From NCBI RefSeq assembly GCF_000772935.1, contig NZ_JPVR01000060.1, positions 1-64,000 on the forward strand: DNA of 64,000 nucleotides. Direction: 5' to 3'. The notes under the pieces were generated by a model, which was not told where the DNA came from, ran no database searches, and worked only from the letters and a program-made list of their open reading frames with translations. A program made the translations under genes and the position numbers. Origin of the DNA: Lysinibacillus boronitolerans JCM 21713 = 10a = NBRC 103108. GTDB taxonomy: Bacteria > Bacillota > Bacilli > Bacillales_A > Planococcaceae. Shown piece after piece: positions 10,138-20,399 of this stretch (its first letter is position 1; each line of letters begins with the position of its first letter).

Positions 10138-10683
10138 ATGCATTGCTGGAAAATTTTAAATTTAGAACATCATTACGGTACTACGCGTATTATTATAATG
10201 GGTGTCATTACTTTTTTAGTGGTCTTTTCTGTTTCGTATGTAACGTTTAATTTATTCAATGAAGAGCATTATACAGATCGACTATTCTGGCTCTTTGTAA
10301 TAGCTGTGCTAACACTTTATCCCATTCATAAATTTTTGCACTTTGTGGCTCTATTTGATTTACGCCAGCATTTAAAATTACGCGTACGTAGTCAGTTTTA
10401 TATAATTCCTGTTTTACACATGCGAATTCGAGAGCCTTTATCTAAAAATCGATACATCTTAGCATTACTTACGCCTTTTATCGTTCTAAATACTAGTATT
10501 ATAGTTGGAACATGGCTTTTACCAGCCTATACCCATTATGGGACATTGCTGTTAGCCTATCACTGTAGTCTATGTCTGATTGATATCCTTTACGTGAAAT
10601 ATCTATTGAATTCACCTAAAAATTCGCAAATAGAAGAAACACCTAAAGGCTATGAAATTTTAGTTCCACCGACCGTTCACTAA
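10138..10683 (+). CDS. DUF3267-like membrane protein (putative zincin relative)
   Basis: 181 residues with four hydrophobic segments (about 18-40, 49-66, 100-125, 132-152). A His-Lys-Phe-Leu-His motif at the end of the second segment sits where DUF3267 (putative zincin peptidase) proteins carry their metal motif, but the usual Glu of HExxH is Lys here, so peptidase activity is doubtful. The ribosome site (GGAG) is 13 bases from the ATG, weakly spaced, so the start may be imperfect. It lies between scoC and prsA, where B. subtilis has yhaI-yhaJ-yhaK. Function unknown. Confidence 0.6.
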   Translation: MHCWKILNLEHHYGTTRIIIMGVITFLVVFSVSYVTFNLFNEEHYTDRLFWLFVIAVLTLYPIHKFLHFVALFDLRQHLKLRVRSQFYIIPVLHMRIREPLSKNRYILALLTPFIVLNTSIIVGTWLLPAYTHYGTLLLAYHCSLCLIDILYVKYLLNSPKNSQIEETPKGYEILVPPTVH

Positions 10684-10753
10684 ATTGCTTGTACTTGTTT
10701 TTTATTGACGTTCTTTGTTATGCTATTACTATTGAAAGAGGGGAGGAATAGAC

Positions 10754-10939
10754 TTGCTATTAATGATTGTAGTTCTATTCTCGGTATTCTATTTATTTCA
10801 AATTAATCGCATGACCTATGCTCTATGCATGCGACGTGAAATTCCCGAAGAAAACCAACCAAAAATATTCCGAACTATAAATATACTTATTACTATCCTA
10901 CTTGTCTCATTCTACATTGAAATTTTATATGCAGTATAG
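10754..10939 (+). CDS. Small membrane protein, two transmembrane segments
   Basis: 61 residues starting at TTG, with GGGAGG seven bases upstream. Two hydrophobic helices (about 2-15 and 43-60) flank a charged stretch MRREIPEENQPK. It follows the DUF3267-like gene by 70 bases and is followed by a terminator. I do not recognise the family; position suggests a counterpart of one of the small genes between scoC and prsA. Confidence 0.6.
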   Translation: MLLMIVVLFSVFYLFQINRMTYALCMRREIPEENQPKIFRTINILITILLVSFYIEILYAV

Positions 10940-10947
10940 CAGAAAAA

Positions 10948-10984
10948 TCCATTACGCCTCGGCGTAATGGAATCTAATTTTTTC
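10948..10984 (+). terminator. Intrinsic terminator after the small membrane protein
   Basis: Perfect 11-bp stem (10948-10958 with 10961-10971) with a two-base spacer, followed by a T-rich tract. Confidence 0.85.
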
Positions 10985-11138
10985 TGGCTTTTTTTGAAAA
11001 GCTCCTTTCAAAAACATGTGACATCCGCGCCCGTCCGCACGCTCGAAGATAAGTCGAGCCCCCCATGCAACAACTTTTACTAATCAATTAAATTGTTTAG
11101 AATCTAAGGCATGCGGCGCGAATGCCTACATTGTCAAG
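10985..11138. other. Gene-free stretch with GC-rich hairpins
   Basis: No supported coding frame. It is more GC-rich than other gaps, with inverted repeats CTCGA-N7-TCGAG (about 11042-11058) and AGGCAT-N9-ATGCCT (11107-11127). It lies between two terminators facing it. It could be a small RNA or a gene remnant; nothing decides this. Confidence 0.3.
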
Positions 11139-11168
11139 AAAAGCTAAGAGTTAAAGCTCTTAGCTTTT
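11139..11168 (-). terminator. Terminator of the YjcZ-family gene
   Basis: Perfect 12-bp arms (11139-11150 and 11157-11168) with a six-base loop just beyond the stop of the leftward 34-residue gene. Confidence 0.75.
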
Positions 11169-11182
11169 CGCTGTTTTATTAA

Positions 11183-11287
11183 TTAGTATAGGAACGCTGC
11201 ACCAACGATAATTAATAAAATAAATAACACAACTAATAAAGCAAAGCCTGAGCCGTAGCCACCGCCACCGTATCCTCCGTTGCCCAT
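11183..11287 (-). CDS. YjcZ/SscA-family small sporulation protein
   Basis: A 34-residue protein: a Gly-Tyr-rich head (MGNGGYGGGGYGSG) followed by one hydrophobic helix (residues 15-34) ending in LY. This is the YjcZ family, tiny proteins made during sporulation; the B. subtilis member SscA takes part in spore coat assembly. GGGGGTGAAG lies just before the ATG, an excellent ribosome site. It is convergent with the preceding small membrane gene and divergent from prsA. Confidence 0.85.
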   Translation of the reverse strand: MGNGGYGGGGYGSGFALLVVLFILLIIVGAAFLY

Positions 11288-11430
11288 AACTTCACCCCCT
11301 TTCTTTTCTATATCCTATGCGCTTCAAAATTTGAAATATAGGCAATACTCAAGGGGGAACCATTTTGTTTTTAAATCGTTTATGTTATAGTAAAAAATGG
11401 ACGAAACCATGTTAGGAGAGAATATCCACT

Positions 11431-12411
11431 ATGAAAAAGACAGTTTTATCTTTAACTCTAGCTGCATCTGTATTAGCGCTTGGTGCTTGTAGCGGCGGAG
11501 ACAGCAAAGCAATCGTTACTTCTAAAGTGGGCGATATTTCAGTAGCTGATTTTAATGAAAAGGCAAAAGCTTTAACAGGCTCATATGTAATGCAGCAAAT
11601 GGTGACTGAAAAAGTTTTAGCTGACAAATATGAAGTAACAGATAAAGAAATCAAAGAAGCTTATGACACTACTGCATCACAATTTGGTGATGGCTTTTCA
11701 CAAGCGCTTGCTGAAAGTGGCTTAACTGAACAGGGCTTTAAAGATTCTTTACGTGTTCAACTTCTTCAAGAAAAAGCTTTAAAAGATCAAGCAATTAAAG
11801 AAGAAGATGTGAAAAAATACTACGAGCAAATGAAAACAGAACTAAATGGTCGTCATATTTTAGTAGCAGATGAAAAAACAGCAAAAGAAGTGATTGCAAA
11901 AATTAAGGGTGGCGCTAAGTTTGAGGACGTTGCAAAAGAGTACTCAACAGATACTGGCTCTGCTCAAAAAGGTGGAGAGCTTGGATGGTTCTCTGTAGGT
12001 TCAATGGTTGACGAGTTTAACGATGCTGCTTATGCTCTTGAATTAAATACATTAAGTGAACCAGTAAAATCTAGCTTTGGTTACCACGTAATTGAAATTA
12101 CGGACAAGCGTGATGTAAAAGGCGTAGGTTCATTTAAAGACGAAGAAGAAAACATTCGTTCAACTATGTTAAGTAAACTGAACCAAACTGGCGAAGCTCA
12201 AACGATTCTTAAAGATATTGTTGCAAAGATGGCTAAAGATGCAGATGTAAAAACATCTGATAAAGATTTAAAAGAATCACTTAAATTCTTTACAACAACA
12301 AGTGAAGAACAAGCAAAAGCAGCTGAAGAAGCAGCTAAAAAGGCTGAAGAAAATGCGCCAAAAGAGGATTCCGAAGATAAAGCAAAAGATACTGACAAGG
12401 AATCTAAATAA
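11431..12411 (+). CDS. prsA: Foldase lipoprotein PrsA (peptidyl-prolyl isomerase)
   Basis: 326 residues. A lipoprotein signal ends in the lipobox LGAC with Cys20 as the lipidated residue. After an N-terminal chaperone region comes a parvulin domain (about 135-230: GRHILV, GGELGWFSVGSMV, FGYHVIEI). The C-terminus is an Ala/Glu/Lys-rich low-complexity tail. PrsA folds exported proteins on the outer face of the membrane; ScoC, EcsAB and PrsA neighbours all bear on secretion. Ribosome site AGGAGAG precedes the ATG. Confidence 0.95.
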   Translation: MKKTVLSLTLAASVLALGACSGGDSKAIVTSKVGDISVADFNEKAKALTGSYVMQQMVTEKVLADKYEVTDKEIKEAYDTTASQFGDGFSQALAESGLTEQGFKDSLRVQLLQEKALKDQAIKEEDVKKYYEQMKTELNGRHILVADEKTAKEVIAKIKGGAKFEDVAKEYSTDTGSAQKGGELGWFSVGSMVDEFNDAAYALELNTLSEPVKSSFGYHVIEITDKRDVKGVGSFKDEEENIRSTMLSKLNQTGEAQTILKDIVAKMAKDADVKTSDKDLKESLKFFTTTSEEQAKAAEEAAKKAEENAPKEDSEDKAKDTDKESK

Positions 12412-12430
12412 CTTAGAGACGAGTCTATAC

Positions 12431-12470
12431 AAAAAAGAAGCACCTGATATATCAGATGCTTCTTTTTCTT
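12431..12470. terminator. Bidirectional terminator between prsA and the chemoreceptor gene
   Basis: Long hairpin with A-rich left and T-rich right flanks; the chemoreceptor stop lies at 12473, so it serves both convergent genes. Confidence 0.9.
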
Positions 12471-12472
12471 CT

Positions 12473-13777
12473 CTATTTTACTTTAAATTGGCTAATTTCA
12501 GTTTGTAGGTCGTTTGACATTGTTTGAAGAACATTTGCAGCACTTGCTATTTCCTCATTAGAGGCACTTTGCTGCTCAATTGATAAAGCAATATGCTGTA
12601 TGCCTGAAGATGTGCCATTCGCTATGCCAACGACTTCTTTTACAGCCTCATCTGTTTGACTTGTTTTCTCATTGACACGCAAGACAATATCCTTTACTTC
12701 CTTTGTACGATGACTTATCTGTTGCAAATCTACGACTATATTTTTAAAGGTATCGCCTGTCTGTTCAACAGATTCACGCCCTTCCTCCACAAACTGCGTC
12801 CCACTATTAATAGCATAAACAGCACTGGAGGTTTGGTTTAAAATATCATCCACCAATGTTCGAATATTATCTGCAGCTTTTCCAGATTCCTCTGCTAGCT
12901 TTCTTACTTCATCTGCCACTACTGCAAAGCCTTTTCCAGCCTCTCCTGCACGAGCTGCTTCAATAGATGCATTCAATGCAAGCAGGTTTGTTTGATCTGT
13001 AATACTTGTAATCAGCGCTACAATCGTACTAATTTCCTTTGATTTTTCACCTAAAGCATTCACAACTTCGGTTGATTGATGAACAGATTCATTAATGGTA
13101 TTCATTTTCTCAATCGTTTGCTCAATTAACTGTAATCCTAAATCAGCCTTTTGGTTCGTTTCATTCGCTATTGAGGCCACTGCCTGTACAGCAGAAGATG
13201 CATGATCCATATCTTTAGTGATTAAATGTGCCGATTCAGATAATAAATCCATTTGCCTTAATTGTCCTTCTGCACTGGAGGCAATTTCCCCAATGGCACT
13301 GGAGATAGTTTCAACTGTTTGACTGCTTTGCTCGGTAATCGTTGTAAATTCCTTTGTAAAGGCTGATACATCTGTCGATGCTTTATTCGTCTTTTCAATG
13401 ACCGTGCCAATTTGCTCTAACATATGATTAAATTCAGTCGATAATTGACCAATTTCATCTTTCAATCGATCATCAATGCGAACAGTTAAATCGCCATCAG
13501 CAGCCAGTGTCATAGCATTTAACACACGCTTTACACGCCTTAAGACGATATACCTTGTACATAACGAAATAATTACTGTGCCGATAAATAACGAAATAAA
13601 TGTATTGATGACAACCCCTGCACTACCATTTAAATGCACTACTTTCTCGAATTGACGACTAACAAATTCTGAAATATGGGAGCTAATAAACAAGCTTATG
13701 CCAATTGCTAATATCATTTTGAAAATTAAACTTTTCCAAAACTTAATTTTCCGTGAAAAAAGTCCCTCTGTATCCAT
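12473..13777 (-). CDS. Methyl-accepting chemotaxis protein with minimal sensor domain
   Basis: 434 residues. Two transmembrane helices (about 17-36 and 52-76) are joined by only about 15-20 residues outside the membrane, so there is no room for a ligand-binding domain. A HAMP domain follows (about 77-130), then the signalling hairpin with the invariant tip [26 protein letters not shown]. It signals to CheA/CheW; the stimulus is probably membrane- or HAMP-derived. No C-terminal CheR pentapeptide is seen. It stands alone between prsA and yhaM, without other chemotaxis genes nearby. Confidence 0.92.
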   Translation of the reverse strand: MDTEGLFSRKIKFWKSLIFKMILAIGISLFISSHISEFVSRQFEKVVHLNGSAGVVINTFISLFIGTVIISLCTRYIVLRRVKRVLNAMTLAADGDLTVRIDDRLKDEIGQLSTEFNHMLEQIGTVIEKTNKASTDVSAFTKEFTTITEQSSQTVETISSAIGEIASSAEGQLRQMDLLSESAHLITKDMDHASSAVQAVASIANETNQKADLGLQLIEQTIEKMNTINESVHQSTEVVNALGEKSKEISTIVALITSITDQTNLLALNASIEAARAGEAGKGFAVVADEVRKLAEESGKAADNIRTLVDDILNQTSSAVYAINSGTQFVEEGRESVEQTGDTFKNIVVDLQQISHRTKEVKDIVLRVNEKTSQTDEAVKEVVGIANGTSSGIQHIALSIEQQSASNEEIASAANVLQTMSNDLQTEISQFKVK

Positions 13778-13942
13778 TACTTTTCCCCATTCCTATAATT
13801 TCTCTCTCTATTCTAAAATAAATATTCACATTGGTACAATAGTTAGGCACTATTAATAAATATATGAATACTTAGACTCAGAGAAATTAATAACGAATAG
13901 CTAGACAGCAATGTTAGTTTATGGGCTGATTTATACTGCTTT

Positions 13943-14878
13943 TTAAATAGTAGGCTTATAGAATGATCGATTATCCAGTGGGAAGAGTCTCTCTGTAAAT
14001 TCACCCGGTGTCGTTTTTCCTAATGCTCTTGTTAACATATTCATCTTTGCATCAATGTTATCAATATAATGCAAGATTTCTGCTTCCTGAATCATCGGTT
14101 TTTTCGGGCTACCCCATTCTTCTTTCCCATGGTGAGACAATACCATATGCTGTAACAGCATGACTTCCTCACCTTCAATTTCAAGCTCACTAGCAATCTT
14201 AGCAATTTCATTCACCATAATCGTAATATGGCCTAATAAATTGCCCTCTACTGTATACATTGTGGCAACTGGTCCTGATAACTCTACAACCTTGCCTACA
14301 TCATGTAAAATAATTCCCGCATATAATAAGTCACGATTTAGTGTTGGATATAGATCAGCAATGGCTTTACCTAGTTTAAGCATAGAGACCATATGATCTA
14401 ATAAACCTGACGCGTAGTCATGATGATTTTTTGTCGCTGCTGGAAAAACTAAAATGGCCTCTTGGTGTTTTTTTATAGCCGCTCTAGTAATTCGTGAGAT
14501 ATTTGGGTTTTTAATATCAAAGAAAAATTGTGTTAATTCTTCATATAGTTGTTCTTTCGGTGTTGCAGAGGACGGCACTAAATCATGAATAGCGATTCCT
14601 TCCTCTGGCTTTGCAACACGAATAGATTTGATACGCAATTGATTCTTTCCTCTATAGTCATGAATCTCTCCGCCAACACGTACAATGGCTTCCGCATGGT
14701 ACATCTTTTCATGATCCTCATTCGTGTCCCATAGCTTTGCCTCTATATCCCCACTTTTATCTTGTAATAATAGCGACATAAATGGCTTTCCAACGGTTGT
14801 AACACCTTTTGTCGCTTGTTTTATTAATAAAAATTGATCAACTGCTTCTCCAACTTGGAGCGTCGTAATCCCTTTCAT
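13943..14878 (-). CDS. yhaM: 3'-5' exoribonuclease YhaM
   Basis: 311 residues. An N-terminal OB-fold nucleic-acid-binding domain (about 12-90) is followed by an HD phosphohydrolase domain (about 155-290) with [18 protein letters not shown] and [11 protein letters not shown] metal-binding motifs. YhaM is a Mn2+-dependent exonuclease that degrades short RNA and also DNA. Its ATG overlaps the yhaN stop as ATGA, so yhaO-yhaN-yhaM forms a translationally coupled leftward operon, as in B. subtilis. Confidence 0.95.
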   Translation of the reverse strand: MKGITTLQVGEAVDQFLLIKQATKGVTTVGKPFMSLLLQDKSGDIEAKLWDTNEDHEKMYHAEAIVRVGGEIHDYRGKNQLRIKSIRVAKPEEGIAIHDLVPSSATPKEQLYEELTQFFFDIKNPNISRITRAAIKKHQEAILVFPAATKNHHDYASGLLDHMVSMLKLGKAIADLYPTLNRDLLYAGIILHDVGKVVELSGPVATMYTVEGNLLGHITIMVNEIAKIASELEIEGEEVMLLQHMVLSHHGKEEWGSPKKPMIQEAEILHYIDNIDAKMNMLTRALGKTTPGEFTERLFPLDNRSFYKPTI

Positions 14879-17763
14879 GTTGACGCCACTCCCCTTTCAT
14901 TTGCTAATGCTCCTATATCGACAATCTGATCTCTCTGCCAATATTTGAGCATTGTATCATGGCAAGTAAAATATAAAATTTGACGTTCATATCCTACTTC
15001 TTTCATTAATTGTACCATTTTGTCTGTGCGGTTTCGATCAAAATGGACAAAAGGATCGTCCATAATCATGGGAAATGGAGCTGCGCTCACTAGGGTTTTT
15101 GCTAGAGCCATTCGCAATGCAATATAAGCTTGCTCTTTGGTAGCCTGCGACAACTCCACCATTTGATAACGTATTCCTGCAGCATCCTGTGCTACAAAAT
15201 AACCTTCCTCATGAATCGAAAGTTTGTCATAGTTTCCTTCTGTTAGTAAACGGAATATGGCATTTACCTCTGCAAGGACATGAGGTAATTTTTCTTCGCG
15301 AAGACGGAATAAAGTTTCATGAATAGCTGTTGCCACAGCTTTTTTAGTTGCCCATTGCTCTATTAACTGCTGCAATTCTGTTTTCTCCTGCTCAAACTGT
15401 TGAAGCAATTGACCATACTTTTCATCATTTAATAGCTGTTCTTTTTCCATTAGCAAAGCGGCACGTTGTTCAAGACATTGGTCAATTTCTAATTGCAATG
15501 ACTGCTGCTCTTGTTGTAAAGCAAATATGCCCTCGTTAACAGTGTCCTCCATCAGATTTTTCTTCTGTTGAAGATCGAGTGAAGATAATTGAGCCTGAAC
15601 AGTTTGCAATTCTGTCTCAATTTTTCTTCTCTGTTCAAATTGCTCATGCATTTCATAATAAGCCTGTTCATTTTGGATTTTTGCTTCACTGAATAGCTCG
15701 TACATTTCAGCTGTATAACGATCCATTCTTGATTGTCCACCTTCTATTTTTATTTGGATGTTGGCTAGCTGATCTTTTGCATGCTGTGCTTGCTGCTGAT
15801 GCTGTTGTGCTTCAAGGTAGGCTGTTCGTAAATGCATATAAATTTCCTGTTCATCATAGGCTCCATCTAAAACCCGTTGAAGCTGCTCATAAATGTTGCT
15901 CTTTTCTACCTGTGTTTCTTGCAATAGACTTGAGGTACTGTTTCGTTTAGCTGCTAATTCTTGTACACCACGAATACGCATAAATAATTCGGGCATTAGC
16001 GTTCTAGCTATCGTTCCTTGTAAGCGATAACGCTTTAAAAAATGCTGGAGTGTCTGAGTGGCTTCTTCACTCTCTACCTCCGCTTGTTGAATTTTATATT
16101 CAAGAGAAGTGTATTGCTGCTCTTTTTCTTTCTGCTGTTCATTGATGTGTAACCAACGATCTTCATATCTTTGCTTCTTTAAAAGAACTGCTTGTACTGT
16201 CAATTCCTCCTGCTCTAACTCCCGTAGGAGGAAATTGTGCTCTTTATTAGTAGGTTCATCTGCTTGCTTAACATATCGAATAAACAAAAAGGTTAGCAAT
16301 GATAAAACTGCTCCAATTAGGATTACAACTATGTTTTTTTCAAATACGCCATAAGCAAACGACATGAAACCAATCAGTAGTACAAGCCAGATAAAATAAT
16401 GAGGCTGCTTCTGCTTACTGCGTTGCGATTTGGCAGCACGTAATTGCTCAAGCCTCCGCTTTTGTTGTGGCCACTGTGCTAAAATATGTTCTTCCTCGCT
16501 TGTTAATGACTCAAGCATTAGCTGCTGCTTCTGTTTGGCTATTGCATCTAACTCTTGGTGTACTTGATCGAGTGAACGTAGATAAAATTTTAGCTCCTCC
16601 TCGGCCTCCTCTAATTTACTTATTTGAAGCTGAAATTGTTGCTCCTGTTGGAGTGAAACTGTTTCGTTCAGAAGATTTTCTTGTGCCTCTTTGTCTGTTA
16701 CACCTAGTAAACGAAACTGTGCTTCAATTTCTTGTTCGAGTAAAAAGAGATCATCCTGTAAATTTTGCTCCTTCACCATTAGCTGATGCCACGTTGCCTC
16801 TTTTTGCATAAGGTAAGCCATTTCATTAACCTTTTGCTCATCCACTGCTGCTATTAGTTTCTCCTGCAATGTTTGATGCTGCTCCTTTAATTGCATCAGT
16901 TGTTGACTTTCATGTAACAGACGATCCTTTATTTGTTCATAACGTCTAATACCCTCTGATGGAAACTGAACATGCTGATAATTGGTCATTGTTTGTTGCA
17001 AAGTCTGTTGCTGCTTGAGAAGAGGAAGCGCTTGCTTTTGAATAGTTAATTGCTGCCACTGTTGCTGTTGCTGTTTTTGCGTACCATATAGTTGTTCTAA
17101 CTTTTGCTCGAGTAACTGTAATTGCTGTAATTTATCCTCAAAGGTTTGTATTTTTCCCTGTTCCTGTTTAATCGTCCGCTCCAGCTGCTTTAATTGCTCG
17201 ATCTTTTGATTAATCAATGGCACTTTACCTGTCTTTTTAAACAACTCACTAGCCTCTTTATCCATTTTCTTTTCAAGGGTGGATAAATGCTGAATACCTG
17301 TTGTACCTGAGGCAAGTAGCAAATGAGTTAGCTCCTCTTCAGACATTTTTTCAATACCTTGTAGCTCATGCAGTGAAAAAGAAAAAATGGCTTCAAAGGA
17401 TGCCCTAGAATAACCATATAAAAGCTTTCCTAACAGCTCCTCATGCCCCGTTGTACCATCCTCAAGATAGACAGTAACATCACCAACAGCTTTTCCTTTC
17501 ACACGTTCAATTGTGCATTGACCATAAATTGGATGCAAAAGTGTCAGCTGACCCCCATATTTTGTCGAAATTTTCGGCTCATATTTGCGCTGTGTCTGCT
17601 GCCTTGTAGGGAAGCCAAAAAGCATTTGTAGTATAAACTGTTGAATCGTCGTTTTTCCTGCTTCATTTAAACCATAAAAAATAGTGACACCATCATTTAA
17701 CGAAATGGAGATATTTTCATGCTTACCAAAGCCATAAATTTGGATTTTTTGAATTGTCAGCAT
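14875..17763 (-). CDS. yhaN: SbcC/Rad50-like ATPase YhaN
   Basis: 962 residues. Walker [10 protein letters not shown] (residues 31-39) at the N-terminus and Walker [14 protein letters not shown] near the C-terminus are split by very long Gln/Glu-rich coiled coils, the SMC/Rad50 plan. Unusually for an SbcC relative, a hydrophobic hairpin (about residues 455-495) sits mid-coil, which YhaN proteins share and which suggests membrane attachment instead of a zinc hook. It follows yhaO by four bases and overlaps yhaM. Presumed to act with YhaO as an Mre11-Rad50-type nuclease on DNA; the exact substrate is not known. Confidence 0.9.
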   Translation of the reverse strand: MLTIQKIQIYGFGKHENISISLNDGVTIFYGLNEAGKTTIQQFILQMLFGFPTRQQTQRKYEPKISTKYGGQLTLLHPIYGQCTIERVKGKAVGDVTVYLEDGTTGHEELLGKLLYGYSRASFEAIFSFSLHELQGIEKMSEEELTHLLLASGTTGIQHLSTLEKKMDKEASELFKKTGKVPLINQKIEQLKQLERTIKQEQGKIQTFEDKLQQLQLLEQKLEQLYGTQKQQQQQWQQLTIQKQALPLLKQQQTLQQTMTNYQHVQFPSEGIRRYEQIKDRLLHESQQLMQLKEQHQTLQEKLIAAVDEQKVNEMAYLMQKEATWHQLMVKEQNLQDDLFLLEQEIEAQFRLLGVTDKEAQENLLNETVSLQQEQQFQLQISKLEEAEEELKFYLRSLDQVHQELDAIAKQKQQLMLESLTSEEEHILAQWPQQKRRLEQLRAAKSQRSKQKQPHYFIWLVLLIGFMSFAYGVFEKNIVVILIGAVLSLLTFLFIRYVKQADEPTNKEHNFLLRELEQEELTVQAVLLKKQRYEDRWLHINEQQKEKEQQYTSLEYKIQQAEVESEEATQTLQHFLKRYRLQGTIARTLMPELFMRIRGVQELAAKRNSTSSLLQETQVEKSNIYEQLQRVLDGAYDEQEIYMHLRTAYLEAQQHQQQAQHAKDQLANIQIKIEGGQSRMDRYTAEMYELFSEAKIQNEQAYYEMHEQFEQRRKIETELQTVQAQLSSLDLQQKKNLMEDTVNEGIFALQQEQQSLQLEIDQCLEQRAALLMEKEQLLNDEKYGQLLQQFEQEKTELQQLIEQWATKKAVATAIHETLFRLREEKLPHVLAEVNAIFRLLTEGNYDKLSIHEEGYFVAQDAAGIRYQMVELSQATKEQAYIALRMALAKTLVSAAPFPMIMDDPFVHFDRNRTDKMVQLMKEVGYERQILYFTCHDTMLKYWQRDQIVDIGALANERGVAST

Positions 17764-17767
17764 GTAA

Positions 17768-18982
17768 TCACGCCCTTTGAATTTCTTCTGCTAATAATGT
17801 CTGTGCACGATGCGTTAAGTTCTCAATATCCTTTTCACTAAGTGGCTCTATTAGCCTTGCCCCACCGGCATATTGGTACAAATCTTTTAAAATATCCTTC
17901 CATTCATTACTGTCCCACTGTTCCATTAAGCTCACAACGGATTGGGTAGTTGCGGTATGCTCATAAAATCTCGCGGCCTTTTGCAACACCATTTTTTGTA
18001 CCCAACACATTGGCTCAATACCTTCCTCAGCCTCTCGAATAGTCTCTAACCATGCATCTACTGTTGCATGCTCAAATAAAGCTTCTGTTTGTTCGTCAAT
18101 TTGTTGCAAATGAAGCTCTACTACTGATGCGCCAAACTTCTTTCTATTGGCTGTAATCGCTTCTGCACATCTCTTCAGCAATTCATTGGCGTGTACCACA
18201 TCCGTACAATCCACCTCTATCGTGCTATAAACGACAGCAGAAGTAGAGATAAAATCAAGCTCAGTCGATGTTTTGGATAACGTCACATCATAAAAACCTT
18301 TCATTCCTTGTTCTTTACGATGTCGACTTTGAATATTGCCCGGATAAACAATGGGCGGGTTTTGGTGTAAAAGCTGTCGTTTATGAATATGGCCAAGCGC
18401 CCAATAATGATAGTTCTTTTCAAGTAACTGCTGTTTTGTAAAAGGGGCATACACATCATGTGTCGTATTGCCTGCCTCACTGCCATGTAGCATACCAATA
18501 TGAAGGGCATGCTGATCATGCGCAGTTGGATAGCTTTCGATAACGGATTCCCTTAAATGACGTTCGGGATAACTAAAACCATATATATTCACTTGCTGAC
18601 CACGTATTTTTAATTGAACTACACTCGTTTCAGCCGGTAATTCATAGACATTACTTGGTAAAGCAAAGCGTGTCCATGTGCCATTTAAATGATCATGATT
18701 TCCGTAGCTCACAATCACAGGGATATTGTGTTGAAAGAGCTTTTCCATTGCATCTTGAAATCTTCGTTGTGCTTGCAAGCTACGATTTTCACCATCATAA
18801 ATATCCCCAACAATTAGTAAAAAATCAGGTTTTTCCTGAATCGCTTTAACGATAATTTTATCGAACGCTTCAAAAGTGCTTAACCGTATTTTCTTTAAAA
18901 TGTGTTCGGGTAGACCAAATAAGCCCTTAAATGGACTATCTAAATGTAAATCTGCCATATGGAAAAAACGAATTGCTGACAT
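17768..18982 (-). CDS. yhaO: Mre11/SbcD-like exonuclease YhaO
   Basis: 404 residues. Calcineurin-like phosphoesterase motifs appear in order: MADLHLDS, VGDIYDGEN, SYGNHDHLNG, GMLHGSE and ALGHIHK, giving the two-metal site of Mre11/SbcD nucleases. A C-terminal helical region of about 150 residues probably docks on the YhaN coiled coil. First gene of the leftward yhaONM operon. Confidence 0.93.
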   Translation of the reverse strand: MSAIRFFHMADLHLDSPFKGLFGLPEHILKKIRLSTFEAFDKIIVKAIQEKPDFLLIVGDIYDGENRSLQAQRRFQDAMEKLFQHNIPVIVSYGNHDHLNGTWTRFALPSNVYELPAETSVVQLKIRGQQVNIYGFSYPERHLRESVIESYPTAHDQHALHIGMLHGSEAGNTTHDVYAPFTKQQLLEKNYHYWALGHIHKRQLLHQNPPIVYPGNIQSRHRKEQGMKGFYDVTLSKTSTELDFISTSAVVYSTIEVDCTDVVHANELLKRCAEAITANRKKFGASVVELHLQQIDEQTEALFEHATVDAWLETIREAEEGIEPMCWVQKMVLQKAARFYEHTATTQSVVSLMEQWDSNEWKDILKDLYQYAGGARLIEPLSEKDIENLTHRAQTLLAEEIQRA

Positions 18983-19239
18983 CCAATCACCTCAAATAGT
19001 AGATAATTCTCTCTTTAGTGCAAACCAAAGTAATAATATGCTGATTAACCAATACCGAATATTTGTTCTATTTTATCATAATTCATGTTTGATGAAAAAT
19101 GCTATTACGGAAAAAACAACATTGCCTCACTTTTTCCACAATTTTCGTAATTTATCAAAAAATCCACTAGTTTTACCGTGAAGTTTATAAATCTTCTATG
19201 TATAATAGAAATATATTCAAGTAAAAGGGTGGGGTCTGT

Positions 19240-19425
19240 ATGGAGAATTATCGTTTTACAGCTTTTGAAAAAACAGGAGAAACATTATTTGATGAAACTT
19301 GGACTTTTGAAAATGATGAGGCTGCTAAACTAAATGGACAACAACAAATTGAAGAAAAAGGTGTTGCCGATAAAACTCATCGTCTTGTAAACGCTTCAGG
19401 TAAATTAATTTTATTCCATGTTTAG
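19240..19425 (+). CDS. YhzD-family small protein
   Basis: 61 residues, soluble, with the YhzD-like pattern: an aromatic N-terminus (YRFTAFEKTGE), a central acidic helix, and a KTHRLVNASGKLILFHV C-terminus. Function unknown. AAAAGGGTGGGG precedes the ATG. Same neighbourhood as in B. subtilis (next to yhaO). The 257-base gap before it shows no other gene. Confidence 0.82.
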   Translation: MENYRFTAFEKTGETLFDETWTFENDEAAKLNGQQQIEEKGVADKTHRLVNASGKLILFHV

Positions 19426-19431
19426 TGGCTA

Positions 19432-19472
19432 ATAAAAGGCACGTAGTCAAGTGTTTGCTACGCGCCTTTTAT
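19432..19472. terminator. Bidirectional terminator between yhzD and the enoyl-CoA hydratase gene
   Basis: Arms AAAAGGCACGTAG and CTACGCGCCTTTT pair around a 10-base loop, with A- and T-rich flanks; both convergent genes end here. Confidence 0.85.
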
Positions 19473-19477
19473 TATTT

Positions 19478-20260
19478 TTATTTACCTACAAAGACAGGCG
19501 TTCTTTTCTCTACAAAAGCATGAATGCCCTCAATATGATCTGATGTTTTACGCATTGTAGACTGTCCCTCAGCCTCTAATGCTAAGATATTTTCTAGCTG
19601 TGGCATATTTTGTGCATGCAGAATTTTTTTCGTCGTAATCATGGAAGATATTGGGGATGCAAGCATTTTACCCACCAGCTGATCTGCCATTGCAAATACA
19701 GTGCCCTCAGGTGCAATATAATCAATTAATCCTGCATCTAATGCTTCTTTTGCTGTTAATACCTTCCCCTCCCATATCATTTGTTTTGCCTTAACAGTAC
19801 CTACACGCTCCTTCATGAAGAAATGACCGCCACCATCTGGAATCAGTCCTATTCCAATGAAATTCATAGCAAGCTTACTATTTTCACAGGCTACAATAAT
19901 ATCTGCCCCTAGTGTTAGACTAAATCCTAAACCTGCTGAAGCTCCATGAACTGCTGCAATCACTATCATCGGTAGCTGATAATATGCCTTTACGATACGT
20001 GTCAGATAAACCATTGCCTCATCAATATTCAGCGGTTTGCTTTCATCTAGCATTGCTTTTATATCACCACCCGCAGAAAAGACCTTTCCTTCTCCACGAA
20101 TAACAAGCACCTGAATATCTTTTTCCTGTTGTAGAGCTTCAAAGCATTCTGCTAGTTCACGCATCATAATACCATCCATAGCATTCATCGCCTGCGGACG
20201 ATTCAACGTTAATGTTGCGCGACGTTCTAATTTTTCTAAAGTAATTGTTGAAAATTCCAT
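19478..20260 (-). CDS. Enoyl-CoA hydratase/isomerase family protein, YhaR-like
   Basis: 260 residues. Crotonase-fold signatures: SAGGDIKAM forms one half of the oxyanion hole and GASAGLGFSLTLGADI the other. At the usual second catalytic position IGLIPDGGG carries Asp where classical hydratases have Glu, resembling the phenylacetate-type branch, so whether it hydrates or isomerises is uncertain. The start at 20260 has GGGGG eight bases upstream; a longer frame to 20293 lacks such a site. B. subtilis yhaR is in the same position. Confidence 0.85.
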   Translation of the reverse strand: MEFSTITLEKLERRATLTLNRPQAMNAMDGIMMRELAECFEALQQEKDIQVLVIRGEGKVFSAGGDIKAMLDESKPLNIDEAMVYLTRIVKAYYQLPMIVIAAVHGASAGLGFSLTLGADIIVACENSKLAMNFIGIGLIPDGGGHFFMKERVGTVKAKQMIWEGKVLTAKEALDAGLIDYIAPEGTVFAMADQLVGKMLASPISSMITTKKILHAQNMPQLENILALEAEGQSTMRKTSDHIEGIHAFVEKRTPVFVGK

Positions 20261-20399
20261 CTCTATAACCCCCAAATATGAATAGTCATTCACTATATAT
20301 AATTCGTGTTTTTTTAGAAAACTCCTTCTCTCTAAGCAAAAATGCTCCTTGTTATGCTATATTAAAGGACGAATATTGAGATAAAGGTGGTAACGTATT

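Noticed and set aside
15348-15539. Plus-strand frames across yhaN and other antisense frames within long genes
   Set aside because: They are shadows of strongly conserved minus-strand genes and lack ribosome sites.
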